From Gluconobacter wancherniae NBRC 103581 (GTDB taxonomy: Bacteria > Pseudomonadota > Alphaproteobacteria > Acetobacterales > Acetobacteraceae), in the NCBI RefSeq assembly GCF_007988885.1, contig NZ_BJUZ01000001.1, positions 186,001 to 250,000 of the forward strand: 64,000 bases of DNA, written 5' to 3'. Of this stretch, positions 53,175-62,579 are shown one piece after another. The notes below the pieces were generated by a model. The model was not told the DNA's origin, searched no databases, and was given only the letters and a program-made list of their open reading frames with translations. The translations under genes and the position numbers were made by a program. How positions within the stretch are numbered: the first letter of the stretch is position 1; the number at the start of each line of letters is the position of its first letter.

Positions 53175-56100
53175 TTATTTAGGAGCTGGAACCTGCTGCG
53201 AGAACGCTTCAGGCACGAGTTTTGGGCGAGGGTGTTCGGCCATTTGTTTTTGTAGATAGGTAATCGCTGCGTCCAACTGTTGGTCTTGTCCGTGGAAAGC
53301 AGCAACCGGCATGTTTTCTACTTCGATGTCTGGTGAGACGCCCTGATTTTCGACGAGCCAGTGGCCTTTCATGTCGAAATAGGGATTCTCCGCAGTGCGT
53401 GCATTGCCCATGTCGATCAGGCGGTCACCATCAGACAGCCAGACGCCTGCGCCTGCGGTGCGCTCGCCGATGACGGGAGCGATATGTAGTTCCTTGATAC
53501 CCTGGGCAAAGGTCTCCCCATCGGAATAGGTGCGTTCGTCTGCGATGATGACCAGATGCCCCTGAAACGCCTGTTGCATGTTCACGGCGGGTGCTGTGCC
53601 ATAGCGTCCCCAGAACATCCATGCCCTGCGCATCAACTGGCTCAGGACCCAACTGTCGATATTGCCGCCGTTATTTCCACGGACATCGACGATCAGACCG
53701 TCCTTGTCGATGTTGGCATAGAATTCGCGCGCAAATGTTTCCATGTCCTCGCCACCCATCGCGCCCAGATGCAGGTAGCCGATACGGCCCTTGCTGGCCT
53801 GATCGACGGCATTAGCGCGGCCGACTTCCCAGTCGCTGGTGCGAAGGCTGCGCTCTGTATAGGCATTGACGGGCGTTACGACGGCCTTGTGCTCGGTACC
53901 GTTGCGCGAGAGCGTGAGGAGCACCTGATGTCCGGCCTGATCCGCCAGCATGGAGGATAGGTCTGGCTCGCCTGCTGTTGGCTGCCCGTTGACAGCCGTG
54001 ATCAGGTCTCCATCGCGGGCATCGACACCCGGCTTTGCCAGTGGAGACTGCTGGTCTGGAAGGTCGTGATCGGCCTGATAGATATGCGTGATGCGGAAGC
54101 CGTTTTTCTCGTGCGTGAGCCGTGCGCCCAGCCCCGCGATCAGAACGCTGGTAGGTTCATCCAGTGTTCGTGGCGGGCTGATCTGGGAGTGCATGGCGCC
54201 GATTTCTGCCACCATCTGGCCCAGAAGATCGCTCAGATCAGTACGGTCTCCGAGGCGGCTAAGGAGCGGCTGGAGATGATCATGGACGCCCTTCCAGTCC
54301 ACGCCGCGGAGAGTCCGGTCGAAATAATGATCTCTGTGCAGGCGCCAGGCGTCATTGAATTCGTCTTTCCATTCCTGCGCAGGATCAATCCTGAGGCGCA
54401 GATCGCCCAGATCGATTTTCTTGCCAGTCGTTTCAGGCGGTTGCTTTGCACCGGTTGGCAGCAGAAGAATGGATGGCGTTCCAGCAGCCCCGGGGCTGGT
54501 GACCATGATGGTTTTTCCATCAGGGGTCACGCTGAAATCAGATACTTTGGGAGCAAAAGTTTCGATCTTGTGCTCGTTGTCGTCGATATGAATCGACTTT
54601 AGTGGTCCAGCTTCCTCGCCGCCATCAATAGTGAAGAGGAACTCTCCCGAGACACCAAGGCCGTGATAATCCGCCGCGGGAACGGGAGCCTGATAAAGAC
54701 GGGAAGCGAGGCCGTCCCAGACGATGGCGGGAAGTGCTTTTTTGCTATCGTCTTTTTTGTTTTTATCTTTTTTCTCGTCGCTTTTTTTGGTGTCGTGATC
54801 GAGTTCTGTTGCGGCCTGGAACGGGAAACGCTCGCCTGTCTGGAGTGCGAGGGCATAGATGCCCGTGCGGTGCGGGAAGGCCGGTCCCATGTTTCGGTCA
54901 CCCCAAGGGGAGCCATTGGCCAGTGAGAAGGTCCGGTCAGACAGGAACCACATCCAGTGACCGTCAGGGGAGAATGTCGGCGTATAGGATTCGTAGCGAC
55001 CATCCGTGACCCATTCGGTCCGGCCTGTCGCAGGGACGTAGAGGGCGATCTGCCGACGCAAATTCGAGCCGCGTGTCCGAACAAAAGCAAGGGTGTGACC
55101 GTCTGCTGACCATGAAATTGAATCAATGCTGTTGGTGCCGTCTTTCATGGCATCGTCGACCAGCTTTTCGGTCTTTGCAGACAAGTCAAAAAGCCAGAGC
55201 TTACCGAGCAGATCCGTATGCGCCGCGTATTTCCCATCTGGAGAGAGGGCAAGCGCTACCGGCTCGGTCGGGGAGGGTTTTCCTAGAGCTTCGCCTTTGC
55301 CGCTTCCATCAACAGGGAAGCGCCATAATGCGGAATCACCGGAGACGTCATTGAAGGCGATAACGGATTTCCCGTCAGACGTAATCTGGGCGAGGCGCAG
55401 ACGCAGATCATCCGGCGTTGGGACGATGACGCGGCGACGCGGGCCTGCACCTGCCACGATGACATGACCGCGCGTTGTAAACGCTGCCAACTCGCCGTTT
55501 GGAGACAGGTTCTGGGAGGTCAGAAAGCGCATGGGCTTGCTGAGCCAGTAGGGTGTGCGGGGTGCATTGTCTGAAACGAGATCAACCGGAATCTGGTGGC
55601 TTTCGCCCGTGCCCAGATCCACGTCGAACAGGTCTGCACCTTTACGCAAGACGACATGATCGCCCGAGATCGCTGCTTCAGCGACGCTATAATCCGTGAA
55701 ATGGGTGAGCTGCTTTGGATCGGTACCGTCGAGCGCCAGGCTCCACAGGTTATCACGGCCATTCATGTCAGACACGACAATCAACCGATCACGCCAGAGC
55801 ATCGGGCGGCGCAGGTTGGCTTCGCGCGTGCCAATACGCTCGGCTTCCTTGCCGTTTTGAAGATCAAGGCGCCAGAGCTGAGAGAGGCTGCCACCGCGAT
55901 AGGCGCGCATGTGATCGCCGGTCATCGCCAGACCAAAGCGTACTGCGTAAAGCCAGCGTCCGTCGGGGCTGATGGCCGCATCGTTGGCGTTTTCGACGGG
56001 GAAGATACGCCGTGCGCCGGTATCCGGCTGAACGGCCAGTACGTTGAAGCTGTAATACGGGCCTGTAACCGATGGGATTGAATACAGAATACCGGCCCTG

Positions 56101-56477
56101 GCATCCCATCCGATCAGGCGGAGGCGACCGTTTTCAAATGTGACCCGCTTCGGAGAGCCGCCAGCGCGGGGCATGACATAAATTTCTGTCGGGCCATCGA
56201 AATTCCCGATGAAGGCAATCTGCGAGCCATCGGGGGAAAGAACGGGATGTGGATCGATCGCATTTGCCCCGTGAGGCACGCTTGTCAGTCGTTGGGCGGT
56301 CCCGCCTGCCAGAGGCACGCTCCAGACGGATTGTTCAGCGTTGAACAGTACCGTCTGTCCTGCAACCACAGGCTCCCTCAGATATCCTGGTTCTGCCTGG
56401 GCGCTGGCCCCCAGTCCACAGCCCAGAAGGGCCGCGCAGGAAAGAAGGGAACGTCTGAGCGAAGAACGCAGGAGCAT
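53175..56477 (-). CDS. Tricorn-like S41 peptidase
   Basis: The 1100-residue protein has a signal peptide (cleavage near ASAQAEPGYLR), two blocks of beta-propeller-like repeats (about 30-370 with SPDGSQIAFIG, SPDGRWLYAV; about 370-640), a PDZ-like region and a C-terminal S41 catalytic domain. TYSDGETFAQG at about 984-994 carries the serine S985 expected for tricorn. A Lys/Asp-rich stretch near residues 580-600 (KKSDEKKDKNKKDD) separates the propeller from the core. Such proteins degrade oligopeptides, here in the periplasm. Confidence 0.92.
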   Translation of the reverse strand: MLLRSSLRRSLLSCAALLGCGLGASAQAEPGYLREPVVAGQTVLFNAEQSVWSVPLAGGTAQRLTSVPHGANAIDPHPVLSPDGSQIAFIGNFDGPTEIYVMPRAGGSPKRVTFENGRLRLIGWDARAGILYSIPSVTGPYYSFNVLAVQPDTGARRIFPVENANDAAISPDGRWLYAVRFGLAMTGDHMRAYRGGSLSQLWRLDLQNGKEAERIGTREANLRRPMLWRDRLIVVSDMNGRDNLWSLALDGTDPKQLTHFTDYSVAEAAISGDHVVLRKGADLFDVDLGTGESHQIPVDLVSDNAPRTPYWLSKPMRFLTSQNLSPNGELAAFTTRGHVIVAGAGPRRRVIVPTPDDLRLRLAQITSDGKSVIAFNDVSGDSALWRFPVDGSGKGEALGKPSPTEPVALALSPDGKYAAHTDLLGKLWLFDLSAKTEKLVDDAMKDGTNSIDSISWSADGHTLAFVRTRGSNLRRQIALYVPATGRTEWVTDGRYESYTPTFSPDGHWMWFLSDRTFSLANGSPWGDRNMGPAFPHRTGIYALALQTGERFPFQAATELDHDTKKSDEKKDKNKKDDSKKALPAIVWDGLASRLYQAPVPAADYHGLGVSGEFLFTIDGGEEAGPLKSIHIDDNEHKIETFAPKVSDFSVTPDGKTIMVTSPGAAGTPSILLLPTGAKQPPETTGKKIDLGDLRLRIDPAQEWKDEFNDAWRLHRDHYFDRTLRGVDWKGVHDHLQPLLSRLGDRTDLSDLLGQMVAEIGAMHSQISPPRTLDEPTSVLIAGLGARLTHEKNGFRITHIYQADHDLPDQQSPLAKPGVDARDGDLITAVNGQPTAGEPDLSSMLADQAGHQVLLTLSRNGTEHKAVVTPVNAYTERSLRTSDWEVGRANAVDQASKGRIGYLHLGAMGGEDMETFAREFYANIDKDGLIVDVRGNNGGNIDSWVLSQLMRRAWMFWGRYGTAPAVNMQQAFQGHLVIIADERTYSDGETFAQGIKELHIAPVIGERTAGAGVWLSDGDRLIDMGNARTAENPYFDMKGHWLVENQGVSPDIEVENMPVAAFHGQDQQLDAAITYLQKQMAEHPRPKLVPEAFSQQVPAPK

Positions 56478-56584
56478 GTGGGCACTCTCGATAGGAAAAC
56501 TGACACAATCCGTTTCATATCGATATCGTGACGTCAAATCCCCCGAGGTGACATCTTGTTAAGATTGCATCACCAATCGGCGTG

Positions 56585-57250
56585 TCAGCCTACGGCGGCT
56601 TTTAATCCTTGACCCGCCGCAAGCGGGCAGAGCGGCAGGCACGCGAAAAGGCAGGCAGCGAGCAGATCGAGGCTTGCTGCCGAGGATGTGCCAAGCTGAC
56701 CCGCGTATGAAGACGCTGCTCCGAAAATCAGAACCGGTGTGGCGAGCGGTAGCACCAGAAGTGGCAGCAGAACGCCGCCGCGCCGGGCGCCCAGCACGAT
56801 GGATGCTGCCATTCCACCAAGTAGCGACAGCGACATGGTGCCAAGTGCCAGACCACCAAGAAGCAGAGGCAGTTCAGAGCCCTTGATGCCGAGCATGATC
56901 CCGAGCGGCACGCTGGCGACGAGGAGGGGAAGGCCTGTCGTGAGCCAGTGTGCGACCATTTTGGCGAGTGCCACGGCTGACGGAGGGAGCCCGGTCAGCA
57001 TCAACAGGTCGAGCGAGCCGTCCTCCAGTTCGGAGCCGAATAGCCTGTCCAGAGGCAACAAGGACGCCAGAAGCGCACAAACCCACACAATTCCAGGTCC
57101 CATATGGCGCAGTAGATCGGGGGATGGCCCCAAGGCCAGCGGAAAGAGACTTCCGCAGAGTACGAAGAAAAGCAGGGACGCCAGTGTGTCTGCGCCGAAG
57201 CGGAAAGCAAGGCGCAGATCGCGGTCGATCAGGGCAAGGAAAGCGGTCAT
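56585..57250 (-). CDS. ccmB: Heme exporter membrane protein CcmB
   Basis: CcmB is the membrane part of the CcmAB transporter needed for cytochrome c maturation. The 221-residue protein has six membrane helices and starts FLALIDRDLRLAFRFGAD. LFGSELEDGSLDLLMLTGLPPSAVALAK (about 70-98) matches the family. The ATG at 57250 overlaps the end of ccmA by 4 bp. No ccmC or ccmD follows. Confidence 0.93.
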   Translation of the reverse strand: MTAFLALIDRDLRLAFRFGADTLASLLFFVLCGSLFPLALGPSPDLLRHMGPGIVWVCALLASLLPLDRLFGSELEDGSLDLLMLTGLPPSAVALAKMVAHWLTTGLPLLVASVPLGIMLGIKGSELPLLLGGLALGTMSLSLLGGMAASIVLGARRGGVLLPLLVLPLATPVLIFGAASSYAGQLGTSSAASLDLLAACLFACLPLCPLAAGQGLKAAVG

Positions 57251-57882
57251 GACAGCCAGAGTGGTTCGACGTTGGCCAGTGATGGCAGTTCGTGGGAGCG
57301 GGCTTCTCCGAGGGGAAGGGGCACATGTGTCGTGACGATCATGGCGCCGCCCTTTTGTCGGTGAGTGGCCATCACGGCGCCGAGCCGATCAATGCTTGCG
57401 ACATCCAGCCCGACGCTCGGCTCATCCAGAAGCCAGAGTGGGGCGCCGGAGAGCATGACCCGCGCAAAGGCAGCCCGGCGCTTCTGCCCCGATGACAGGA
57501 GGCGGGCGGGAAGGTCTGCGAGAGTTGTGAGATCCAGAGCGTCCAAGGCTTCTTCAAGAGAGCCTGAGCCCAGCTTCACCGCCAGAGCAAGATTTTGCGA
57601 TAAGGTCAGGCCGGGCTTGAGGGCGTCCTGATGGCCCAGCCATGCGAGTTCTGTCTTGCGGATAACGGTGCCGGAATCAGGCGTACGCAGGCCTGCGATG
57701 GTGCGGAGGAGGGTCGATTTTCCTGCGCCGTTCGGGCCGGTCAGGATCATGGCCTCGCCAGCATCCAGATGAAGCGACACGCCATCAAGAACGAGGCGGT
57801 CTCCGCGAAAAACCGTAAGGTCGCGGACATCCAGCAGATGTTGAGCGGTCAGGCCATCGCCTGTTTGCGCAGAAATGTTCAT
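57247..57882 (-). CDS. ccmA: Heme exporter ATP-binding protein CcmA
   Basis: CcmA powers heme release to the CcmE chaperone. The 211-residue ABC protein has Walker A GPNGAGKST, the signature LLSSGQKRRAAFARV (SSGQ instead of the usual SGGQ, typical of CcmA), and Walker B LWLLDEP. The N-terminus MNISAQTGDGLTAQHLL is slightly longer than E. coli CcmA. Its start overlaps the stop of a short open frame upstream as ATGA. Confidence 0.95.
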   Translation of the reverse strand: MNISAQTGDGLTAQHLLDVRDLTVFRGDRLVLDGVSLHLDAGEAMILTGPNGAGKSTLLRTIAGLRTPDSGTVIRKTELAWLGHQDALKPGLTLSQNLALAVKLGSGSLEEALDALDLTTLADLPARLLSSGQKRRAAFARVMLSGAPLWLLDEPSVGLDVASIDRLGAVMATHRQKGGAMIVTTHVPLPLGEARSHELPSLANVEPLWLS

Positions 57883-58085
57883 GTCGCCTTCCCGGCAGCC
57901 CTCTTGCGTCTGGTCAGTGGTTTAGAGACCGGGAGAAGGCTGCCTGCAAGTGTGTAAAGCAGGAACTTCGCTCGAGGCTTCGTCTTCCAAGCCGGACTTC
58001 CGGGGGGCAGGGTCTCGATATGCGCGCCAAGGTCAGTTATGAGCGGCAGAGCGGCATGCTGGCCGCAGTCTTTGTATAGGATGTC
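57879..58085 (-). other. Open frame upstream of ccmA without a clear start codon
   Basis: The frame reads DILYKDCGQHAALP and ends in a basic KPLTRRKRAAGKAT, with its stop overlapping the ccmA ATG as ATGA. The composition looks coding and one hydrophobic patch is present (FLLYTLAGSLLPV). There is no ATG, GTG or TTG in frame from the divergent ABC gene; a CTG would be the nearest. It may use a rare start, be a decayed gene remnant, or be chance. I do not recognise a family. Confidence 0.35.
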
Positions 58086-58102
58086 CTGAACTGACTGATC
58101 TG

Positions 58103-58846
58103 GTGCTGCAGGCGAGTGGGATCGCCAAGTCGTATGGTGGCAACGATGTGCTGCGTGGCCTGTCGCTTGATGTGGAACGCGGTGAATTGATCTCGATCAT
58201 TGGCCCTTCAGGGTGCGGGAAGTCTACTTTTCTGCGGTGCCTCAATTTTCTGGAGCATCCGGACGCGGGTTCTGTTCGAATCGAAGATGTCACGCTGGCG
58301 TGTCAGGGAAGCTGGAGTCGCGCCAATGAAGCGCAGGCGCACCGGCTTAGGGCGCATGTCGGAATGGTCTTTCAGTCGTTCAATCTCTTCCCTCATCGCA
58401 CTGTTCTTGAAAATGTCATGATGGCGCCAATTCAGGTTAAGCGTGTGGCCCGGGAGCAGGCGCAGGCCATTGCGTGCGAGTTACTTGAGAAGGTGGGGCT
58501 GGGCGCCGTCAAGGAGCGCTATCCGGACCGTCTTTCCGGCGGACAGAAGCAGCGTGCTGCCATCGCGCGGGCGCTCGCTATGAAGCCTTCAGTGATGCTG
58601 TATGACGAGCCTACATCGGCACTGGACCCTGAACTTTCAGAGGAAGTGCTGTCCGTCATGCGTGCGCTTGACGAGGATGGCATGACCCAGATCGTCGTAA
58701 CTCATGACATGCGTTTTGCGCGCGCCGCCTCTGATCGGGTTCTGTATGTCGAGGGCGGGGAAGTCGTTGAGAGTGGAGATCCCGATCTGATGTTCGCTGA
58801 TCCGAAGGATGCCCGAACGCGCCGCTTCCTGCGGACGCTCCTGTGA
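58103..58846 (+). CDS. Amino-acid ABC transporter ATP-binding protein
   Basis: The 247-residue ATPase is of the GlnQ/HisP type. It has Walker A GPSGCGKST near residue 33, Q-loop VFQSFNLFPHRT, the signature LSGGQKQRAAIARAL, Walker B VMLYDEPTSALDP and the switch histidine in VVTHDM. It starts at GTG 58103, since no ATG precedes it. The stop overlaps the next start (TGATG), so it is coupled to the fused binding protein/permease. Confidence 0.92.
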   Translation: MLQASGIAKSYGGNDVLRGLSLDVERGELISIIGPSGCGKSTFLRCLNFLEHPDAGSVRIEDVTLACQGSWSRANEAQAHRLRAHVGMVFQSFNLFPHRTVLENVMMAPIQVKRVAREQAQAIACELLEKVGLGAVKERYPDRLSGGQKQRAAIARALAMKPSVMLYDEPTSALDPELSEEVLSVMRALDEDGMTQIVVTHDMRFARAASDRVLYVEGGEVVESGDPDLMFADPKDARTRRFLRTLL

Positions 58847-60387
58847 TGCGGGCGCTTTTCTCCCTTCTGATGCTTCTGGTTTTTCTTGCGCCGCAACTCC
58901 ATGCGGAGCCGGTTGTGGTGCCAGGAGCGAAAGACGCAACAGATCTGCCTTGGGCCTCGGATGGTGAAGCCAATGTGCCCTATGTCTTTCACGACCCTGC
59001 GCATGAATCACGCATTACGGGGTTCGAGAAGGATCTGGTGGACGCTCTTGCGCAGAAGATGCACCGCAAGGCGCGCTTCATCCAGAATGACTGGGATGGC
59101 CTGATCCCCGGCCTGTCACGCGACCTTTATGCGATGGTTGTGGACGGGATCGAGATGACCCCGGAGCACAAGGCTGCGGTCCTGTTCTCACGTCCCTATT
59201 ATGTCACGAGCGAGCGGATCATCCTGCGAAAGGATGAGACGGGGCTGGACACACTTGAGGCGCTGAAAAACCATAAGGTCGGGACACTTAAGGATACGAC
59301 GTCCGAGCGGATGCTGCATCGGCTCGGCGGGGTGACGATCAGTTCGTATGAGGAGGAGACCAACGCGTTTTCCGATCTGAGGAACGGTCGGCTTGATGCC
59401 ATTCTGCTGGATGCGCCGATCGCGCTTTATTACGGTGCCATTTCCGATGATATGAAGCTGGTTGGTGAGCCGATTGGCAGCATGGAATATGGAATAGCCT
59501 TTTCCCAGAACAACCGCGCCCTTCGAGATCAGGTGGATGCGGCTCTGGGCGAGCTGATCAAGGATGGTACGCTCCACCATATTCTGGCGCGCTGGAATCT
59601 TTGGACGCCGTTGATGGCGAATTATACGGGAGACATGTCCGAGCCAAATATCGCGCCGGATGAGTGGAACCGTTACCGCGAAGCCATGGCAAGCAGTACG
59701 GGCAGTGGATGGGTCTTCCTCGCCAGACGCTATGCCGGTTTCCTGCCGCTTGTAGGGCAGGGCGCCCTGATGACGCTGGCTGTATCCGGGCTGGCCATGA
59801 TCATTGCCGTGGGGCTAGGGCTGCTTCTTGCTCTGGCCCGGCATTATGGCGCAGCCCCATTGCGGTTCGTGGCGGGAGTCTATGTTGAGATCGTGCGGGG
59901 TACGCCGCTGCTCATTCAAGTGCTGTTCATTTTCTATGGTCTGCCAGCGTTCGGGATTCGCCTCTCTCCCTTCGTCGCAGGTGTGCTCGCGCTTGGGCTG
60001 AACTATGCTGCGTATGAAGCGGAGAACTACCGTGCTGGTCTTCTGTCTGTCCCCCGCGGTCAGATGGAGGCCGCGATTGCACTCAACATGACGCATTTTC
60101 AGGCATTGCGCCTTGTTATCGTGCCTCAGGCGTTCCGGACCGTTGTGCCGGTCATGACGAATGACTTCATTTCGCTGCTCAAGGACAGCTCGCTGGTTTC
60201 TGTCATTACGTTGACGGAGCTGAGCCAGACATATGTGCGGCTCTCCTCGACCTATTACGACTATTTCGGGACTGGTCTGATGGTTGGCGCCGCGTATCTG
60301 TTGCTAGGGCTGCCTTTCGTCAGGCTTGCACGCATGGCGGAGCGTCGTCTGGGGCGGGGGATGGGGGGCATGACGGGGCATCACTGA
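58846..60387 (+). CDS. Fused amino-acid binding protein and ABC permease
   Basis: The 513-residue protein joins two normally separate subunits. A signal peptide (1-20) leads to a type 3 solute-binding domain (about 35-265, with ITGFEKDLVDALAQKM, FSRPYYVTSERII, VGTLKDTTSERML). Membrane helices from about 290 form a HisM-like permease, with the EAA loop (ALNMTHFQALRLVIVPQAFRTVVP). Such fusions place a receptor on its transporter. The substrate is probably a polar amino acid; the ATPase is the preceding gene. The 3' end overlaps the convergent MocR gene by 68 bp. Confidence 0.92.
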   Translation: MRALFSLLMLLVFLAPQLHAEPVVVPGAKDATDLPWASDGEANVPYVFHDPAHESRITGFEKDLVDALAQKMHRKARFIQNDWDGLIPGLSRDLYAMVVDGIEMTPEHKAAVLFSRPYYVTSERIILRKDETGLDTLEALKNHKVGTLKDTTSERMLHRLGGVTISSYEEETNAFSDLRNGRLDAILLDAPIALYYGAISDDMKLVGEPIGSMEYGIAFSQNNRALRDQVDAALGELIKDGTLHHILARWNLWTPLMANYTGDMSEPNIAPDEWNRYREAMASSTGSGWVFLARRYAGFLPLVGQGALMTLAVSGLAMIIAVGLGLLLALARHYGAAPLRFVAGVYVEIVRGTPLLIQVLFIFYGLPAFGIRLSPFVAGVLALGLNYAAYEAENYRAGLLSVPRGQMEAAIALNMTHFQALRLVIVPQAFRTVVPVMTNDFISLLKDSSLVSVITLTELSQTYVRLSSTYYDYFGTGLMVGAAYLLLGLPFVRLARMAERRLGRGMGGMTGHH

Positions 60388-61813
60388 CCTGTCGATGCAA
60401 GGCCTGTGCAAGCAGGCGTGAAAATCGCTGACATTCCCTATCGTTGCTTTGCGCAAACCCGACGACGAGGCCCTGCTCAACTCTGTTGCCGCCATATAGT
60501 GAGGACAGGCAGGTTACGGTGTAGCCTTGTTCAGCCATGAAGGCTGCGACCATGCGATCATCGATTTGTGGAGCAAATTTGATTGCGATCTGCAGTCCTC
60601 CTTGTGAAGGGAGGAGGACAACCCGGCTGCCGCATTCGTTCTGGATGTGGTGGGTGAGTGTCTGGCAGCGTTTTTCATAAATCTGGCTGATGCGCCGCAG
60701 ATGTGCGCGATGATGGCCAGCGCTGATCCAGTGCGCGAAGGCACTCTGGGTATAAACATTTGCGAGTAGATCCAAATTGCGCTGCACATGTTGCAGTGTA
60801 TCGATCAGGCCCGGCGGCAGAGCCATCCATGCGAGACGCAGGCCCGGAAGCAGGGATTTCGCGGCCGTTCCAAGATAAATGACAGGCGCACTGCTCCCAA
60901 GCGCCTGTAGCGCGGGAATGGGGCGCCCCTGCCACAGAAACTCGCTGTCATAGTCATCTTCAATGACGATTGCACCAGTGATGCGTGCGCGTTCGAGCAG
61001 TTCCAGTCTACGCTCCAGTGACATGCCAGAGCCCGTCGGATACTGATGTGACGGGGTTACATATATGAGCTTCGGTGTTGATATGAGGCCGGACGTGTTT
61101 GCTCCATTCTCATCGACGGGCATAAAATCCGTCTTTGCACCTGAAAACGCCATACGTGCGCCGGGATAGCCGGGATCTTCGAGCCATACAGTATCACCGT
61201 GTTCTGTGAAGCACTGCGAAAGCAGGAACAGGGCAGATTGCACCGTGGGCAGTATCATCAGGTCCCGAGGTGCTACCCGCACGCCTCGGGTTGCTGCAAG
61301 ATGGAGGGACAATGCTTCCTGAAGCTCTGGAAGGCCGCTGCTCTCGCCATAAAGCAGCGCGTCTCCTTTCAGCCCGCGCGTGGCTCGTCGCGCCAGACGC
61401 CCCCATTCATCCTTCGGGAAGAGAGTGGGATCTGGTTGGCCCGGGCGAAATGACAAGTCAGCACCGCGGAACACACCCAGATGCCGGTTCTGTGCCAGCT
61501 TCTGGCCAGTAATGGACAGGGTTGGGAGAGTGACGGTGTCTTGTGTTGCATGAAAGGAAAAGCCGGGCGGAACACACAGATATGCACAAGCGCCGGGCTT
61601 GGTGGCGAGAAGCCCTTCGGCTGCCAGCAGATCGTAGGCAGTTCCCACCGTATTGCGGGAAATACCCAGAGTTGATGCGAGCGCTCGTGACGAGGGCAGG
61701 CGGTAGCCGGCTTTTATGTGTCCTTCCTGCGCGGCCAGCCGGATGGATTTGTAGAGCTGCTCCGAAAGCGGGGTGTTGTCTGTGCGGTCAAGCCGAAGCC
61801 ATTTTTCGAGCAA
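60320..61813 (-). CDS. MocR/PdxR-family transcriptional regulator
   Basis: The 497-residue protein has a GntR-type winged HTH (about 10-75, with PLSEQLYKSIRLAAQEG and GISRNTVGTAYDLL) fused to an aminotransferase-like domain binding PLP (lysine in GTAAKSLLPGLRLAW). MocR proteins often control vitamin B6 or amino-acid genes. It starts at a TTG with AGAGG 5 nt upstream; no in-frame ATG is near. It is divergent from a PNPOx-like gene, with a palindrome between, which fits B6-linked control. Confidence 0.9.
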   Translation of the reverse strand: MLEKWLRLDRTDNTPLSEQLYKSIRLAAQEGHIKAGYRLPSSRALASTLGISRNTVGTAYDLLAAEGLLATKPGACAYLCVPPGFSFHATQDTVTLPTLSITGQKLAQNRHLGVFRGADLSFRPGQPDPTLFPKDEWGRLARRATRGLKGDALLYGESSGLPELQEALSLHLAATRGVRVAPRDLMILPTVQSALFLLSQCFTEHGDTVWLEDPGYPGARMAFSGAKTDFMPVDENGANTSGLISTPKLIYVTPSHQYPTGSGMSLERRLELLERARITGAIVIEDDYDSEFLWQGRPIPALQALGSSAPVIYLGTAAKSLLPGLRLAWMALPPGLIDTLQHVQRNLDLLANVYTQSAFAHWISAGHHRAHLRRISQIYEKRCQTLTHHIQNECGSRVVLLPSQGGLQIAIKFAPQIDDRMVAAFMAEQGYTVTCLSSLYGGNRVEQGLVVGFAQSNDRECQRFSRLLAQALHRQVSDAPSCPPSPAPDDAPPCVQA

Positions 61814-61861
61814 CTGGACCTCTGATTTTATAAAAACTGGATCTTATGGCAGACCAGTTTT
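61812..61861. promoter_or_regulatory. Candidate MocR operator
   Basis: A perfect inverted repeat AAAACTGG-N13-CCAGTTTT (61833-61861) lies between the divergent genes. AACTGGATCT in its left arm also repeats as AACTGGACCT at 61812-61821, 23 bp apart. Direct plus inverted repeats are common in MocR targets. A TATAAAAT just left of the palindrome (minus strand) may be the regulator's -10. Confidence 0.55.
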
Positions 61862-61903
61862 GTGTGCAGCATCCCCTCTGTTCATACAAGGAGAGATGTT
61901 GTC

Positions 61904-62578
61904 ATGGGTGAGAAGCCTTCCCTGCCGCCTTATGCAATCGCCCGGCAGGGCAAACGCGCCGTATATGACCGCGAGGCGATCCATGGGATTCTGGATGTCG
62001 GGCTGGTCGCGCATGTTGGTTTTCTGGCCGGAGAAGAGGGCTCCATACGCCCCATGGTCATGCCGATGGCCTATGCGCGCGATGGCGAGACTCTCTACAT
62101 TCATGGTGCCGCCAGCACCCGGATGATCCGGAATATCGACGAAGGTGCGCCGCTTTGCCTGACGGTCACTCATGTGGATGGGATTGTCGCCGCCCGCTCT
62201 TCGTTTAATCATTCGATGAATTATCGTTGCGCGGTGGTGCATGGTATTGCCCGGGCTGTCACCGATCCTGACGAACAAAAACGCGCCCTTGCACTGATCA
62301 CGGAGCATCTGCTGCCGGGGCGTATGGAGGAGGTTCGTGACCATTTACCGCGGGAACTGGCTGCAACGGGTGTGCTGGCAGTCTCAATTGATGCGGCTTC
62401 GGCAAAAATCCGTAATGCGCCTCCCGCAGAGGCCCGCCCAGAAGATTACGAATTGCAGGTTTGGGGCGGGGTCGTGCCCGTTGTGACGGGGCTGGGGCAG
62501 CCGCTTGATGATGGACGACTGGCCCCGGGCACGAAACTACCACTCTCGCTGGCGGCAGCGCGGCAGAAGTTTAGCTGA
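61904..62578 (+). CDS. Pyridoxamine-5'-phosphate-oxidase-like protein
   Basis: The 224-residue protein has the FMN-binding split-barrel of the Pyridox_ox_2 group: GFLAGEEGSIRPMVMPMAY near residue 40, GAASTRMIRNI and HSMNYRCAVVHGIA. These relatives bind FMN or heme and are often near MocR genes; true pyridoxamine oxidation is not shown. The ATG at 61904 has AAGGAGAG upstream. It is 91 bp from the MocR start and runs to 2 bp before the convergent unknown gene. Confidence 0.88.
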   Translation: MGEKPSLPPYAIARQGKRAVYDREAIHGILDVGLVAHVGFLAGEEGSIRPMVMPMAYARDGETLYIHGAASTRMIRNIDEGAPLCLTVTHVDGIVAARSSFNHSMNYRCAVVHGIARAVTDPDEQKRALALITEHLLPGRMEEVRDHLPRELAATGVLAVSIDAASAKIRNAPPAEARPEDYELQVWGGVVPVVTGLGQPLDDGRLAPGTKLPLSLAAARQKFS

Positions 62579-62579
62579 T

